From positions 29,028,145 through 29,092,144 of the forward strand of contig CM076266.1 in NCBI GenBank assembly GCA_038380795.1: a stretch of DNA of 64,000 bases, read 5' to 3'. The number at the start of each line of letters is the position of its first letter. Positions within the stretch are counted from its first letter, which is position 1. A program made the position numbers and the translations under genes. The notes beneath the pieces are model-generated. The model worked only from the letters and a program-made list of their open reading frames with translations. It searched no databases and was not told the DNA's origin. Origin of the DNA: Pyrocephalus nanus. Its lineage: Eukaryota; Chordata; Aves; Passeriformes; Tyrannidae. Positions 22,901-37,414 of the stretch are shown piece by piece.

Positions 22901-25900
22901 ACAGACCCTTCCACAGCCAAGTCTCATTAGCAAGATATTAAGAAAATTCTTTGCACAGTCTCTTTGCTTCCTAACCACACTCTACTGCCCATAAGCAGCA
23001 ACAGAAGAAATAGGAAATGCTTTTTCTACCCTTGTCTTTAATTTCCTTTTCAGGCTAATTTACTTTGCGGGAGAAAAACAAAACAAAACAAAACAAAAAA
23101 AACCCACAAAACCCCACAAACAAACAACTTATCAAGTATCCAGATACAGGAAAAAATTGTCAGCTTAACAAATTTAAGTTTGATGCCTGCAAGATCAAAA
23201 CTGTCCACATTTCGAGTGTCTCCTTCCAGATATGTATGGAAATCCACAAATCTTTAAAATACTTGAATTTTGAAAATCTGTCTTAGCTTTGTACAACAGA
23301 AATGCATCCTGTGTACAAAGCCTTTTTTTCCTCCTCTTACCATTAATACAAAAATTTTCTGCCCTGGCAAAACCATATTTTTCAATGCTTCCTGTTACAT
23401 AAAAATGGAGTGACTGAGCACATTGTGTGTAGGAGTGAAGTAGAGTCTTTTTTAGCACCCAACTTTATATATCAGGAGAAGTAGTGTTCCCTCTTCTGCC
23501 TTTCCCCATGACATAATCTGCAGGGGCACGATGCTGCAGAGCCACATCCCTGCATTTCCATCTCGGTGTCTAAGAGCAGCCCAGAGCAGCACCAAGGCTG
23601 TGAAACTGTAGTCAGTCACACAGGGAAGCCTCCCTGCCACAACCATGCTGCCAGTCTGACCAAGTGCCTCACATCTCCAAGAGCTGAATAAACACTTCGG
23701 ATTGCAATGCACTCAGTAGGCTCTCTCTCTCACCTCTGCTCCCCACTCTTCAGCTCTGTCACTTCTATTTCTCCCTCAGCTTCCAAGCTCTGCCTTATTT
23801 CTTCCTCAGTCTCAATACCTTCCCCTTCTTTCTATCATCACAAGTATCATTTAACCCATTGCTTCTCTCCTTGTTTTAATTTGTCTTTGGCCTTCATTTC
23901 TCTTCCCCCTCTCCCAAATGCCTCATTTGTATGTGCTGGAAATCTCTCCTGTAGAAGTGAAATTTGATGTTCACTCCCCCCAGCTGAAAATTTCCCCCTC
24001 ATTTCTCTGTTTTACGTCAACTCTCAATCAATTCCCCATACCCCAACTTTCCACCACCACAAGACAGTCTCAAGTAGCACGCTCTCAGTGCTGCAGCCCA
24101 GACTTGCCCACTGCTTTGGGGACTTCTGAGGATTAGAGAATATTCTCACAGCTTCTACAAACTGACATTATGCCTGGGAAGTACAGTGTAGATATGCAGG
24201 AGTAGGAGGAGAAAGGGGTTGTCAGAGTTTTGTTGCACTGAGTGGTTGGAGCTCCATCAATGGAAAAGCTCTGAAGACAAAAGACCAAACATTTAAAGCT
24301 ACCAGATTACAGATACCTGCACCACATGCTTCTGGAGTCACTATTTTGAACTGCTTCGGATTTTTCTCTTTCACCAGCAGGTGCAGACAAGTTCCAGACC
24401 TAGGCTTATATATATTAATTCAACATACCATCAAAAATCTGTTTCCAAGGCCAGGCTAGCTGTTGTTTCCCCTGCATGGTAGAAGCAAGTGCTGTGCCAG
24501 AGAATGACAACACAATTAGATTTGAGTAAGAGACTGAGAGAAGACCTGTATTATTGTTATATCTACTTTTCAGACAAAGACAAATAAAGAGGCCAAATAA
24601 CTGCAAAAAGGCACATAAGAACCTTACAACAAAATTCAAAAGCAGATCCCAAGAATTACTTCTTAAATTTTATTTTAACCGCTCTTTTGGACTGTCTTTT
24701 TTGGTACACTTCATCCTTGCTCTATTCCACTAATTCTGCAAGAGGCCTTTTCTCATTTTGAATTAAAATTACCCATTTAGGAGCCAGGCCCTACTGCACA
24801 GTCCTTAAAAAAAAACCCAAAAACCAAAAAACAAACAAACTCACTAAGTTGTTCCATAACTCACTAAGTTCCATAGCATCAGTTACACAACTAAAAAAAC
24901 GTAATTCTTGCTATGGTAATAAATTCTTTCAAAAACAGGTGCTTTTTTTCATATATAAATTGTTACATAGCAGTTGCCATTAGCCATGGCTCAACACCAC
25001 CATTTGTCAAAATGATGCGGCTTCATCATTCCACCTCCCAGTCTGGGGTTAGGTTTGCTCATCTGTTGCAGAGAGTTGAGAATTTTTGCAGTACCGTTGG
25101 GAGTATGTTGATTTTCCTTAGATGAGACGAGTCTCTTTTGCCACAGAAAATATGCTCGACCCTAGGGAAGACTAACTGCAAATTCTTCTATTACTTAGTG
25201 CAGGTAATCGGGTTTAAAAACTGCTCCCTTTCATCTAAAAGGGCGGTTGCTCCAACTGAGCCTGGCATCTGCACCACTCCCCAGTCCCAGCAAGCAGGAC
25301 TGGGAGGGCATCCCAGTACAACAACAGCTGCAGCAGCGGCCTCAGTCCTCTGGCTGCCACTGCACAGTGCCGGGGATGCGCAGCGGGACACCAGCACGGG
25401 AACACCCTCTCCAAACAGCAGGAGATGAAACTGATTTTTCAGATGCAGGCATTCTGCAGACAGAGCAAAAAGAACAAAGCAGATGTCAGGCAGTCTGCAG
25501 TATGGCTCTCCTCTTCCAGGCACTCCTTTGGAGCAGTAATTCCTTCAAGAGGGGGGAAGGGGAGAAAAAGCAGCCACCCAGCAGTGTGTTAATCTTCACA
25601 GACAGAGCAGCTTTAATGCTGTCTAATCCTCCAGAGGGAGGAAGCAGCATTTCCTTTGTGCCAAGGATATCAAAATGCTTGAAGATGGCAATCTCTGCTG
25701 ACATTAACTTTATTAAAGGAGGGGTATTTCCATGAGCCCTGAGAAGGCTTGGTCAAGTGCCAGCTGGAGATGCACTCTATGTAAGCAACTACTTGTAACA
25801 ACAGAAAATAGGAGACAGTTGGGAACTCCTGAAAGAATATATAGGCATTGAGCATGCACACAAACTGGAAATTGCATATCCCAGCAATTATACATCTATC

Positions 25901-28900
25901 AAAAAATTAGCATGGCAGCAGCAGCAATGTGAGCAGCTAGTTACTGCTTTTCACTCTTTTCTAATTTGGCTCCTCTATTATTTTGCTGCAGCTATATAAT
26001 CAACCTGTATTCTGAAGAGGGAAGTAGTGCCCCTGGGTTGTCAGTGTAAGAATACCAAACCTTCTCGAGCCACCTCCTTGGCAGAGCGTGATTTTTCCAT
26101 GTAAATGGATGCAGAAGTGAAATAAAGGATAAGCATTCTCAGTAAATTTTGACTAATAGGAGCCCGCATTTAATTAAACCCTACTTTAAATAACAGCAGC
26201 ATTTACCTTCTATTCGTAGACATTTCTTGCATCTAAATATCAAACTGTCACTTCCCAATGGCACCGACTATAAAGTCAGTTCCTAAACACTTTAGACAAC
26301 GCACAGTTCAAATGTCATCTTGAAAACAGATCAGTATGTCAGTAGAATCTCATCCAGCCTTGCTTAAAACACTTTAGAAATAGCAGTTTGTCCTATATGC
26401 CACTGCCTGGACATTCAGAACCCTGCTGCAAAAATCAGCAGAGATCTGTTATTTTTTAGGATCAGATATTTTAGTTATTTATATTTGGTTCTACAGAAGT
26501 CTGAAGTGTTCAAAACAGTTCCACACATTGCCGCCTTCTTGTGCAAAAGGGAAAGTTAAAACTCTGAATAGAGGATCTGAAATATGAAGCTCCACTGTTG
26601 TAACAAAAGCAGAAAACACCAACACATTCATCTCCCCTTGCTGCAGAACAGTTCAATTATCATCACGTCCCTGAGCAGATTTTGCACTGAATCACTGTGA
26701 CATCTGCTAGGGAAATGAACACAAATCTATATCTGCATGCAGCAAATACATTGGCAAGGTTGCAATGAGGGGAAGGGAAATAAGTGTCACTTTTCACACA
26801 AACTAGAAAATGACAGCTTGTCACATCCATGAGTAAATACTAGCAGAAGTGAGAGAAGGCAAGATGCTTCTTCACCTTTTCCCCCCACAATAGCATTACA
26901 AAGATACAGATTAAGGACAAAACTGTGGCTTCTTATTCCCTGCCTACAGTAACAGCATCTGGGCACTCTCTGGGAACACTAATAATAATAGATCATATAT
27001 ACCACCCACACTGGTTAGCAGAGCTGAGTTCAAGGGACCTGTGCCTCCTTCCTAGCTGAAGAGCCAGTCCAACATGCCAGAGCTGGGGAAACAGAAGCCA
27101 GAGGAGCCCCGAAGGGTGAGGGTGCAGAGAAACCTCCTTCAGGTCCCTTATGGAGAAGAAGGCTTGCCCAGAGCCTTGGCAGCAGCAGGGACAATTTTAT
27201 GACACAGAGGTAAGGGGGTTAGGCATGACTCGCCTGCATGCAAAAACCATTACTTAATATAGTACAACCATCTTTGTGCAGACAAAGAAACCCAGAAGAA
27301 GGGTGAAGTTAGTTCAGATTGCCCCGTGTTTCCCAAGGACAGGAGTGTGCCCATGGACAACTGCTGCCAAGCCACCCACATGTTAAATCTTGCTTGTCCA
27401 TCTGAGCCCATAGGCACCTTACCCACCTTTTTTCAGTCCAGCATCACCAGATGCGCCTCATGGCAAGGCACAAAGTTGACTCCCAAGTGCAGGATGGAGG
27501 CAGAGCCACGGGTATGAAGCTACTGATAGAAAATCACTTTCCAGCAAGAGATCCCTCGGCTCCAAAACCTACCCCAGTTGCATCATAACACTGTGACCTC
27601 TCCTCCATCCTAGTCATACACAAGGCTGGACATGAAGGCAGCACAGCAGAGCACACCTGAGACTCAAATACCTAAGTCTCATCATGCAGGATGTGCAAGA
27701 TGGATCTGACCTTACACCCATAGAGGATACGGCAAGAGCTCTTTTTAAGCTAATGAAACCTTTTACACAGGGTTACAGTAACCGTGACTGTTTTGGAAGG
27801 AAAAAAGTTCTCTACCAAAAGGACATAAATGGGTGCAAAAACTGCATATCAGAGCTTCACCCACAAGAAATGCATTGCATTAACATTTAAGAGTATCTCA
27901 CTGCTGGAACAGAGCACAGCCCAGCACCCTTTCATCAATTATGGCTTGTTTTCAGGTGCACCTTCCCCACACCCAGAAGCCTGTGTTCAGATACTCTGTG
28001 ATTCATATGGTAAGATTAGCATGACTGTAAAGACGGTATTATTACAGTTCCTTTCTAAAGAGATGTACAACCTTCCACCCACTCTTCCTTGTGCTTTTGC
28101 AGTGAGAATTTCTTCCTAATTGGTATCCAAGTGTGCAGAGTCAGATCAATTTCTCTTCAGAAAAGAGTGCAGCTTTTTATCCAGATGAAAACAGATACTA
28201 CAGACTTCACTTACAAGCTCTGATTTTAAAAATTACTATAATCAGGCTTTGATAGAACCACTGTGATAACAGATGTGTGGTTAATATGTTTCCTAATTTT
28301 ATGATAATTTGACTACAGGCAAAGTAAATAAATGGCTTAAAATAAGAAAAACTTTAGGAATTTCAACAATGCTGATGAATGCCAAATTCAGAGCTCAGAA
28401 GTCTCCTCTGGAATTTATTAGTTCATATCCTCCTGCTTCTCTCCAGTCATAATCTTTAAAACTTAAGATAAAGAAAACCTTGAAATTTGGACTCCTGATC
28501 TGAATTTGCTTTCTCATGCAAGAGATAAACTTTAAGCTTTCAGGAGTTACATATTTACAGTCTTGTTTCACAACAAAGAACATTGATTCTTCTAGGCAGT
28601 AGAAAAATGGAAACACTTTATCTAGAAAGCTGTATTCTACAGTTCACAATGACGAACTTGCTGAAAAATAAGTAGAAAAGGAACACTAGAGGATTTTTTT
28701 TTTAAGATGTGTAAAGAATGGTTATTATTAGAACTGCCAGAATTCTTTACATCGGTATAATTCAGTAAGAACACTGACATACTTTTCTACTAAATCATAG
28801 TTTTCAGACGGGCACTTCAAATGATATTTTCACAAATCCACGTGGTCTAACTGAAGGGCTGTTGGCTAGAGCCATCCCACTGCCTGTTTCAAAACAGAGG

Positions 28901-31900
28901 TGGAGAACAAGTGTACAATCTGCCAGATACCTCCTAATGAGCTTGCCACAGCCTGACCAAGAGCCAGGCTGCCGCTGCCACCCCCGCCTCAAGCACTGCA
29001 ATGGAAGATTGCAGTATGAGCAGGCACAGAGACAGCAAAGAAACACCTGTATGCCCTGAAGGGGAAAAGTAAATGCAAGAGAGAAATAAAACTTCAGTTT
29101 TAAAACTACCCTTCCTTCCAAAAGTTGCATTAAAACAGTCTCAGAGCTGTCTTACACATAACAATAAAAAAATCATCAAGAAGTTCAAAAAGCACTGGTT
29201 GCTTTTATCTACCACACAGTTTGCTTTCGAGTCTGCAGTTCTCTGTGGTTTCTCAGATGAGCAGATCTCTCTTCTAGGTGTTTCTAACACACCTACTGAG
29301 TTAGATTCCTATCCTGCAAATACTAACAGCCATTATACACATGCATTCTTGTCTGCAGTATCCAAAATAGGTTTTATGTGCATTATATTTAGGACACCTT
29401 TAAAAATTACTTTAAAAATTACTGAGGAGAGACACACATGAAACACAGCAGAGTTTTGTAAAGTATTTCTGTGACAATACAAGAAGTCCAGCAGTTTTTA
29501 AATCAAGAAATCCTAAGTAGGTTTCCCTCATCAACTCCAGGTAATCTGGTACATTTCCCACCTCTTCTACAAGAACTGCGGGTGTGGGAAGGGAATTCTT
29601 CTGCTTCTGTAGAGTATAGGCAAATATCCTTCTCATGTCAAATCTTCCTTCTCCCCAAAAAGTGTTCCCTACTTTAAGGTCATCTGAACAACTATTTTTT
29701 TTTTCTAGGGACTTGAGGAACTCAGAGCAAGACAGTGAAAGATCTCTTGAAAGCTAAAGCTAAGTCTTGCCAAGTGAGCAATCCTCACTATTTATACTAA
29801 GAGTTTGAGCCTCATGCTGCTGTATGGTATGTTATGCTAAGAGCCTTGAGCCAGCTAGAGATGCTTGGGAAACACAGCAAGAGGGGATTCACCTCTGAAG
29901 CTCTCAGCCCAGCCTGACACACAGACTACACTCTCTCTGAGAGCACAAAGAACCACAGAGCTCAAAGCAAGCAAACACAGCCAAGAAACTCCAGCCTCAA
30001 GGAAGACCACAGCCCACCTCCCTCTGTTCCTTTTCTCATGTTCTAAACACACTGCAAGAGTGGCCAAAATACCTTCAGAGCTGTTTAACCCAGCATTTTC
30101 TTCCTTGTCCATGCCCTTGGAGGGCAGCAGCCATTTAAGCCTAGCTAGTCTCTACACAATCTTAGTGATACACCTTAGTGAGCCTGTCCATCACTTTCTA
30201 CAGCTTAATCCTTCCCTACCTCAAGAAACAGGAGCTGCTCTTAAAGTTTCTCCAGACTATGCACTACAATGCATTTGCTAGCCAGTTTTTAGCTAGTTAG
30301 GCAAGAGTCACCTGGCCAGTGTAAATCCCACCTGTAAATTCCCAGGTAACTCTTCGGAACAAAGCAAACTGCTTGGAGCAGAGCTAGCAGTAGCACTCAG
30401 GTTGTCTTGCACCACTGTTGACTTCGGTCTGTGTTCATGTTACAATGAGAATCTTCAACCGAATCAACTCTCCAGGTAATGATTTTCTCTACCCATGCTT
30501 CTCTAGTGATTACAAGATCCCGGAACCTTTGGTTTTTGGAACCAAAGCAGAAGCCCACCAGCTTCTGTGTGTTTTCTCATACATGCCATGGAAGGTAATT
30601 CAAACACCATTCTCCTCTCCACAAATCTCTCACTTCTCCTCTTCAGCTGAGCTGCTCTTTCTCTCACCCCTACTTTCTGCAAGAAACATGACCCAAAATC
30701 GGGAAATAGCCACTAGGACTGGCTCTACAGAGAATAGGTGCTTTCTTTGCATAAATATCTGCAAGCACCACTTAGCTGAAAGAAATTAGGACAACACTGG
30801 CTTACAATGAATGAGGTTTCCTCCCTTTCTGTGTAGCATCACAATCCAGGCTGCATTATATGTAGGCTCACAGACCAATTAAGGCAATTTAGGAACCTTT
30901 TTAGCTTAAGAACTTGCTGAGATGGGAACAGCTGTCTGAAGGGAAGAGGCTAGATGACATACTCTGCTAAGCTGTATGTGAAGAGTGATGTGAAACTGTT
31001 TGAACTCACTAGTCAGCATAACGAGACAGAGAAGGCTATTACTGCTCATAAAAGAAAAATAATCTGAACTGTGTATATTTTTGTTAGTGCTTAATAGAAA
31101 AAGGAAAAAATAAAATATATATAAAAAAGAGAGATGTTGAATAAGGGTATAATAAGGAGCAATTAACTCCATGTTGTGTGTAGAGCAATTTCCTCCAGCA
31201 CATGCTTTTCACAAATGAGGCACAGCAGGAACCAAGACCAATGGAGGCAGCAGTGCTTTTTCCAGAGCACTTACCAGTAGAACTTATCTTCTGTATATGA
31301 TAAATAAAAACAGGGGTGACTAAATTCTGGAAGTTTCAGCCCAAATTTGGGTTCTGCTGTTTTAAGTACCACATAAACATATAAGAAGCCAAACCTGGCC
31401 CCAAATATTTGCAGCATAGAGGCAATACAAGCAGAGGAGGAAGGAAATGTTTATCATAGATAGCAAGTGTTATTACATGGTAGCTGGTATCACTGAAGGA
31501 AGAAAAAAGGAGAAGGGCTGGATAGTAGGTGACTTGCTTAAGGGTTCAATTTCCTGGTTCAGAAGTCACCTTGAGCCAAGCAGGCACAGACGTCTGCCTT
31601 GTGCAGTCTGCAGGCTGCAACCATGCACCCCTGTGCACGTGGGACACTGCAAAGTTCCCTCACAGAAAGTGCAGCACTGCTTCCCTTTCCAACTGTGCAC
31701 AGCCAATACTTCTCAGCATCCACACACTGCACAGGCCTGACCACTCAGAGCTTCTAGCAGTTACTAAAACATCTATCTCACAACCATCTCTGAGAAAAAG
31801 AGACCCAGACAGTGACCCAGGCTGCCAAAAAAGTACTCTGAACAACATTTGCTCCTCTTAACCCTTACTGTCCTTTGCGCTTTCCAGTAAAATCCTTTAA

Positions 31901-32566
31901 GTGCCAAGAAATCAACAATGGCATCTTACGTCTATCCAGGATGAGTATATTCCATCATACAGATGCATGGGAGTACCCATGGAGACCCTTCTGGCTCTCC
32001 CCCTGTCTGCACAGCTATGCTCCTTCTAAATGCAAACTAGGACTTCAAGAGAGAGAATGGGAAATGATGCACAAACAAGTCTTATCCCAGTATTCACTCA
32101 TTTCAGGACCAGAGTGCAGGTCCAAGTCCCACAGTTTATCTGAGAAAGCAGTGCCATAGGAATGCAGGTTTAAATACATGAATGCACCCTTTTAAGGCTT
32201 TCAGAAATTTGCTGGTGCACTATGCTTAAATGCTTGACATCTTCAAGCATTTTTCTTCTAGGCCATGGAGAATGCTCCCTTTCTAAATGCTTATTAAATT
32301 TCTTTGGGTTCATACATAAGTGGATGATTCTGGATTTTTGCCCTATCACCATAATGAGCAAGTGGACAAAGGGGTATCCATTCCGTTAGCTCCCCCATTG
32401 ATTTTGTGATTCATAGTGTAATCAATTTGCCTGTCTCTCCCCAGACTTCTGCCTCAGGGCAAGGAGAGCTATACTAATGGTATGGGACAGTTGGACCATC
32501 TCTGTTTGGTGCTGTTTGGTGCAAATACTGCTGATCTATGAACACACACTCTCAAATGCTGCTGCC

Positions 32567-32588
32567 TTTTTTTTTTTTTTTTTTTTTT
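32567..32588. repeat. Poly(T) run of 22 bases
   Basis: An uninterrupted T22 in intergenic DNA. No transposon body is recognisable beside it. Confidence 0.95.
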
Positions 32589-35500
32589 CCTCCTGCCTCT
32601 CTAATGGGCATATTCATCTGAAGAGATCAACAACTAGGTAAGTCCCAGTTTCCCGTAACAATTATTATCCTCCCACCTCCCGTCCCCAGCAAACCAATAG
32701 TGCCCACTCACAACCTACCAAGACAGTCGATTCACATCTCTTACCATCACCACTTAGGCTTTTTCTGTTTCTCTTCAGTTATATCAGCACTGTTTCTATG
32801 TTGAAATTCCCATATTTGAGATTCACATCAGTTTGTCACACACTGGCTAACTCATTGCTAACACAACTATTTGGTTTAGGGGAGATTTGCTTCAGCTGCA
32901 GCACTATCTTCTTTTTCTTCCTTTCTGAAGCTCACTGTCTTCCAGTCCAACCTATACTCCCTGCATTCCACTAGCAAATAATACAACCCACGGGTGTTCT
33001 CGCATCCTTCTTTCAAATGCTGCATTGTCTTGGCTAACAATGTTTGCCAGAGCCTCTGCATCAACACATTCTGAGCTCTGGCATGCCTTTCTGCATTACT
33101 TGTAGCAAGTAGATTTCATTTTCTAGTACCTCCACAGTACTGGACAGTTGTTCAACCTTCTTAAAATTTCATAAAACAGACTGAGTGTTTTCCTCTGCTT
33201 TGCAAATTACAATTGTTTAATATAATTAGTCAGTTTAGTGTTATCTAGTAATCATTTTCTCTGATTGCTTTGTTTCAGATTGCAGTCAGTGTATAGAAAT
33301 GCAACAGGGACTGTATTAACACCCTTGATGGAAAAAGCTGCTGCCTCAGTTTGCATTTTCAATTTGTGTTCCTGTATTAAAAACAAAACAAAAAACCCAC
33401 ACCCTCCCCTCTTATCTTAATTTGGTTCTGCCTTGAAAGTCTGAGACATATCAACTGATTCAAAATGGGAGGGGGAAAAAAATATCTAGTGACCGTCTTC
33501 ATCTTTTGCTGGTACCCACTGTCTGCATAAAAGGTCTTTTCAGTCGGCCTCTGCTTTTCCAGAGCAACGTCAGTTGTGGTGCCATTTTTAGCTGTGACAT
33601 TTCCCCCACTCAGAGTATTTTCTTAGTCCATTATACTCCGTGTACCATCTGCTGTACAATAGTCATACACTGCCAAGAAGCCTGGTCACAGTCTGCTTTA
33701 TTCAGTGGACGAGCCCTAATTGCTTGGCCCGGCACAACGTGAGCCACCGCATAGCGCGGCATCCAATTCCAACTGCTCGTGCCATGGTTTCTCAGGGGTA
33801 CAACGCTCCAGCTCTGTCTCAGAGGCAGCTGTGACCACCAATTAGTTCCAACACAGAACAGTCATGCTTCCATTCAACTTCTCTGAAGACAGGAGGGAGC
33901 GACCACTCTGTAGGCCTACGGATGCCCTTTGTTCCCAGTTTCACGCTGAGAACGCGGCAGAAAGGAAGAGGCTGTGAGACTGGGGGCTGAGCAAAGCACT
34001 GCACATCCTGGATACAAATTATCTGAGTGATTCTACTGTCTTGGCTGTTGATAAAGAATGCTGGAGGAGTAGGGAGCAGGAAGGCTGGGGATATGGTGTT
34101 TTCTCTAGCTTTGTATTGGATGCAGACTCAGTAAGTATGTGTGAGGATCATCTAATCTGTTGAAAAAAAGGCAGATGCCAGGTTTAGTACCCCTCTAGCA
34201 GGCTATACAGCTGTTGGCTCTCAACATCTTGCTGCCAGCACTGTAGAATGCAAGCATCCAGTCTCAACTCTTCTCCTCTGTAAATGGGCCAAAGCTCCTC
34301 AGAGCCATAGGCAGTGACACAGAGCAACCTGTCAACAGAAACACCGCAGTCCAGGGTACCACTCCACACCCCTTCTCCACCTCTGTTTCAGTGTCTGCTG
34401 GAAAAAGATGCCAAGTCTGAACACAATCCTGACCTAAACAGGGCAACTTGCCAGTCCCACAGCTCTGTGACAGCCAGCAGCCTATGTTAACCAAACAGGG
34501 AAGAGTTCTTGTCGTGCCTAACCACACCAGTACACTCTCAGCTGATGCTGTCTCTGGGTTTGCTGAGCTCTCAGCCTGTACAGACAAATGAATGTTGATA
34601 TGACAATGACACATTTTCTTTTTGATCACTTGCTATTTAGAGAGGAAGTAGCAGACCAGACAATACTTCTACATGGTGGAAGTCAGCACAAGTTTGGTGG
34701 AATGGGAAGGAAGAATAATATGATGTACTAGGAGGCCAGTACCACAATATTAGTACTCACTTGTTAACCCCTATTGCAGTTCCCCTTTTCTTGAAATGTC
34801 TCAAGGCCCAAAACTGTGGGATGCTGTGGTTCCTCCACAAAAGTCAGTAGAAACTGATGGCACAACTCAGCATTTTGTAGGATCAGGCCCCTGATAACAA
34901 ATAAGGTGTCTCTGAGCAAGAAAGCCTACAAGAAGATTTAGTAGATAGACATGCTGCTCGGAAATGGGCCAGGAAAGAACTGTGCCTGAACAGGCTGCCC
35001 ATAGGAAGAAAGCCCTTTGCGACACTTCTGGGTTGAACACATCCACTAGTCCCACTCACCACTGTCTTGGGAAGCAGGAAAAAGCAGCTCTCAGTCTGTT
35101 CCATTTCTGCCTATCATCCAGTTGCTGGGAAGGAACGACTTGCATACAGCCTCTGCACTTTGCTTGGTTACAGACTTCATTCACAGAAGCTTTTCCATGA
35201 AATCACTTATTCTGGGGTTGGCAGGTCCCACTCAAGCAAAAGGCAAGGATGAGCCAGTCCTAAATAAAGAGAAGGAAAAGGGTAAGAAAGGCAAGGAGAG
35301 GAGCTATGTTCTTACAAATCAGTTTCTGCACTGGCAGCTAATTATCATTTACACTAATTCAAATAATTAATGTCCAAAAGAATTACTGTTGCATAAAATG
35401 CAGCTGAGGCAATTTTACACAGAGCTTATTAGCAGTAATGGATTATACTGAACACACCATAGTGTGTTGTGTAGTGAGGTATAAAGCCAGCAAGATTGAA

Positions 35501-37414
35501 ATGTAATTTTATTCTATCCTGCCTCTTTGCCTTGAAATGAGAAGGGCTTGCTGGAGAAAAAATAGGGAATATTAAAGTAGGAAAAACTGTAAAATGGCAA
35601 ACTAAACTACAGCTGACTTCACACAGTACCTAACGAGACACAACCTCTCTGGTCATGTGCATCTTATGCATCTCTGCTTGAATGGCTGTTCAACTGGAGA
35701 GCAGCTCATCTATAAAACAACAAATGAAGCAGGAAGAAAATGGGAGCAGGCAATATAAACAGAAATTTGTCTAACATTTTTTAGGAGCTAAAGAAATATT
35801 GTATTAAGGCACCACATTCTGAAATCTGTCTAAGTCACTGCAGTTTCTAAGGTAACAATTTAGTGAGACACAAATTAAACAGCAAGTGGTCAATGCAACA
35901 AATTATTGCCTCATGGGTAAAGACAATTAGAATCCCAGCCACCATCAACAGTAATATTATTTCACCTTACACTCCTTCATATTGTGCCAAGAACATTCCC
36001 TCTAAATAACAATTACCTCTGAGGTACAATTATATTTTATTTAAAAGCAAACATGTTTTCTTTCTTTGATATGTAAGAACTAATAAAGTAGACAAAAAGA
36101 TGACTTTGATGCATACAAGAAAAGGCTTTAACTGTCTTGTCTACAGTTAATCATTACCAGCTCTTCCTACCACCCTGTTAAAGATTTAGATAATTCAATG
36201 CTGGAATTAAAAGGAATGTAGCACTGGTTAGTGGCTAGTGCCACCTTGTGAACGAAATCCCAAACACCCTTCCCTCACCCTTTCAGCCAGACTGTACCTA
36301 TGCAGCAGAGTACAGGGAAAAAAAATCCAACTTTTTTACAAAAAGTAACTTCATGATAAGAGCTCCATATTTAGGAATAAAACATGAGACTAAGCCTCCA
36401 GGCCAGACAAGCCTTAATAAAGTAGGGACAGCCTATAAAGAAGACAGATACTTTACAGTACAGCTGATGGGAAGAGAAGCTATTCCTTTCTCCCTGCATT
36501 GCAAACAACACCTAATGTTACTCTCAGTCCAGAAATGAACATCATGTCAGCTGCAGACTTTGCTAACCAGCACTGACAGGCCAACCTTCCTTCCTTTTTT
36601 TGGTCAGTTTCTCTTTAAAACCTCTGTTTCATCTGGGCCTGGGCTTCAAACAGCAGAAGACAAAGTTGCACTAAAACTATTGAATATAAAGGAGTTTATG
36701 CTATAAAACCATCAGGCTGCCAAACACAGGGGTCACCGACTCTCCAACCTCCCTATGGACCTCACAAGAGTCAGATTTGCAGCGTTCTGACCAGGAGCAG
36801 ATAGAAAAAACAGGAGAGATTAGGAGAAGAGCAAAACTGGTGCTTCTTTAACAATTTTTATTACGCTGTCTGCTACTGGCACTATGCAATTATAACTGAA
36901 ACTCTTCCACTAAATCCAAAATTATTTTGTATCCCTTTACAAGGCACTTCTATATCTTTTTCTCCTCCCTGCCCACCGCCCCTCCCCCTGACCCACTCCA
37001 TCTCATGGATTTTGTGTACCTACTTCATCAGTTTTTATGATCAGGTTTAGCTGCATCAGTGGATCTTTTTTTCCCAACATCAAGGGTCATCAAGAAGAAG
37101 GGTGCATTAGATCTCACATTCTAAAGTGTGAGTCCCTTTGCCGTCTCAGATCTGCAACCAGCTCTCAAGGAAGTCAGATGGACTTTTCCCCTTGACTTTG
37201 ACAGAAGGAGCCTTTTATCATGTCCTTTTCTGATCTGGGAAAGTACTTCCAGTTTTGCCTTTGTACCCAATCCTTTTCTTTTCAAGAATCCATTGTGGTA
37301 AACTCTTCATGTCCTAGATTTTGAAGACTTGGTGGTAATAGTAGTAGGAAAATAAGAAGAGCTAGAATTTAGACCAAATATTCCTCCTGGTTTCTTATGT
37401 ACGATTTCTTGCGG

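Larger units (their letters stand above)
18476..37414. other. Intergenic desert between SH3BP5 and METTL6 (left part)
   Basis: Nearly 19 kb of sequence in which I cannot support any gene on either strand. The longest frame is the 162-codon one at 25247-25735, which lacks family resemblance. It contains a 68-bp two-copy duplication (19110 and 19917), AT-rich patches (20041-20110, 21070-21130), A/C-rich simple sequence (23083-23125 and 24806-24840) and a T22 run (32567-32588). Regulatory elements may be present but cannot be recognised here. Confidence 0.55.

Noticed and set aside
25247..25735. 162-codon plus-strand frame in the intergenic interval
   Set aside because: Gln/Ser/Pro-rich, no recognisable domain or splice context. 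The length is possible by chance in 30 kb.
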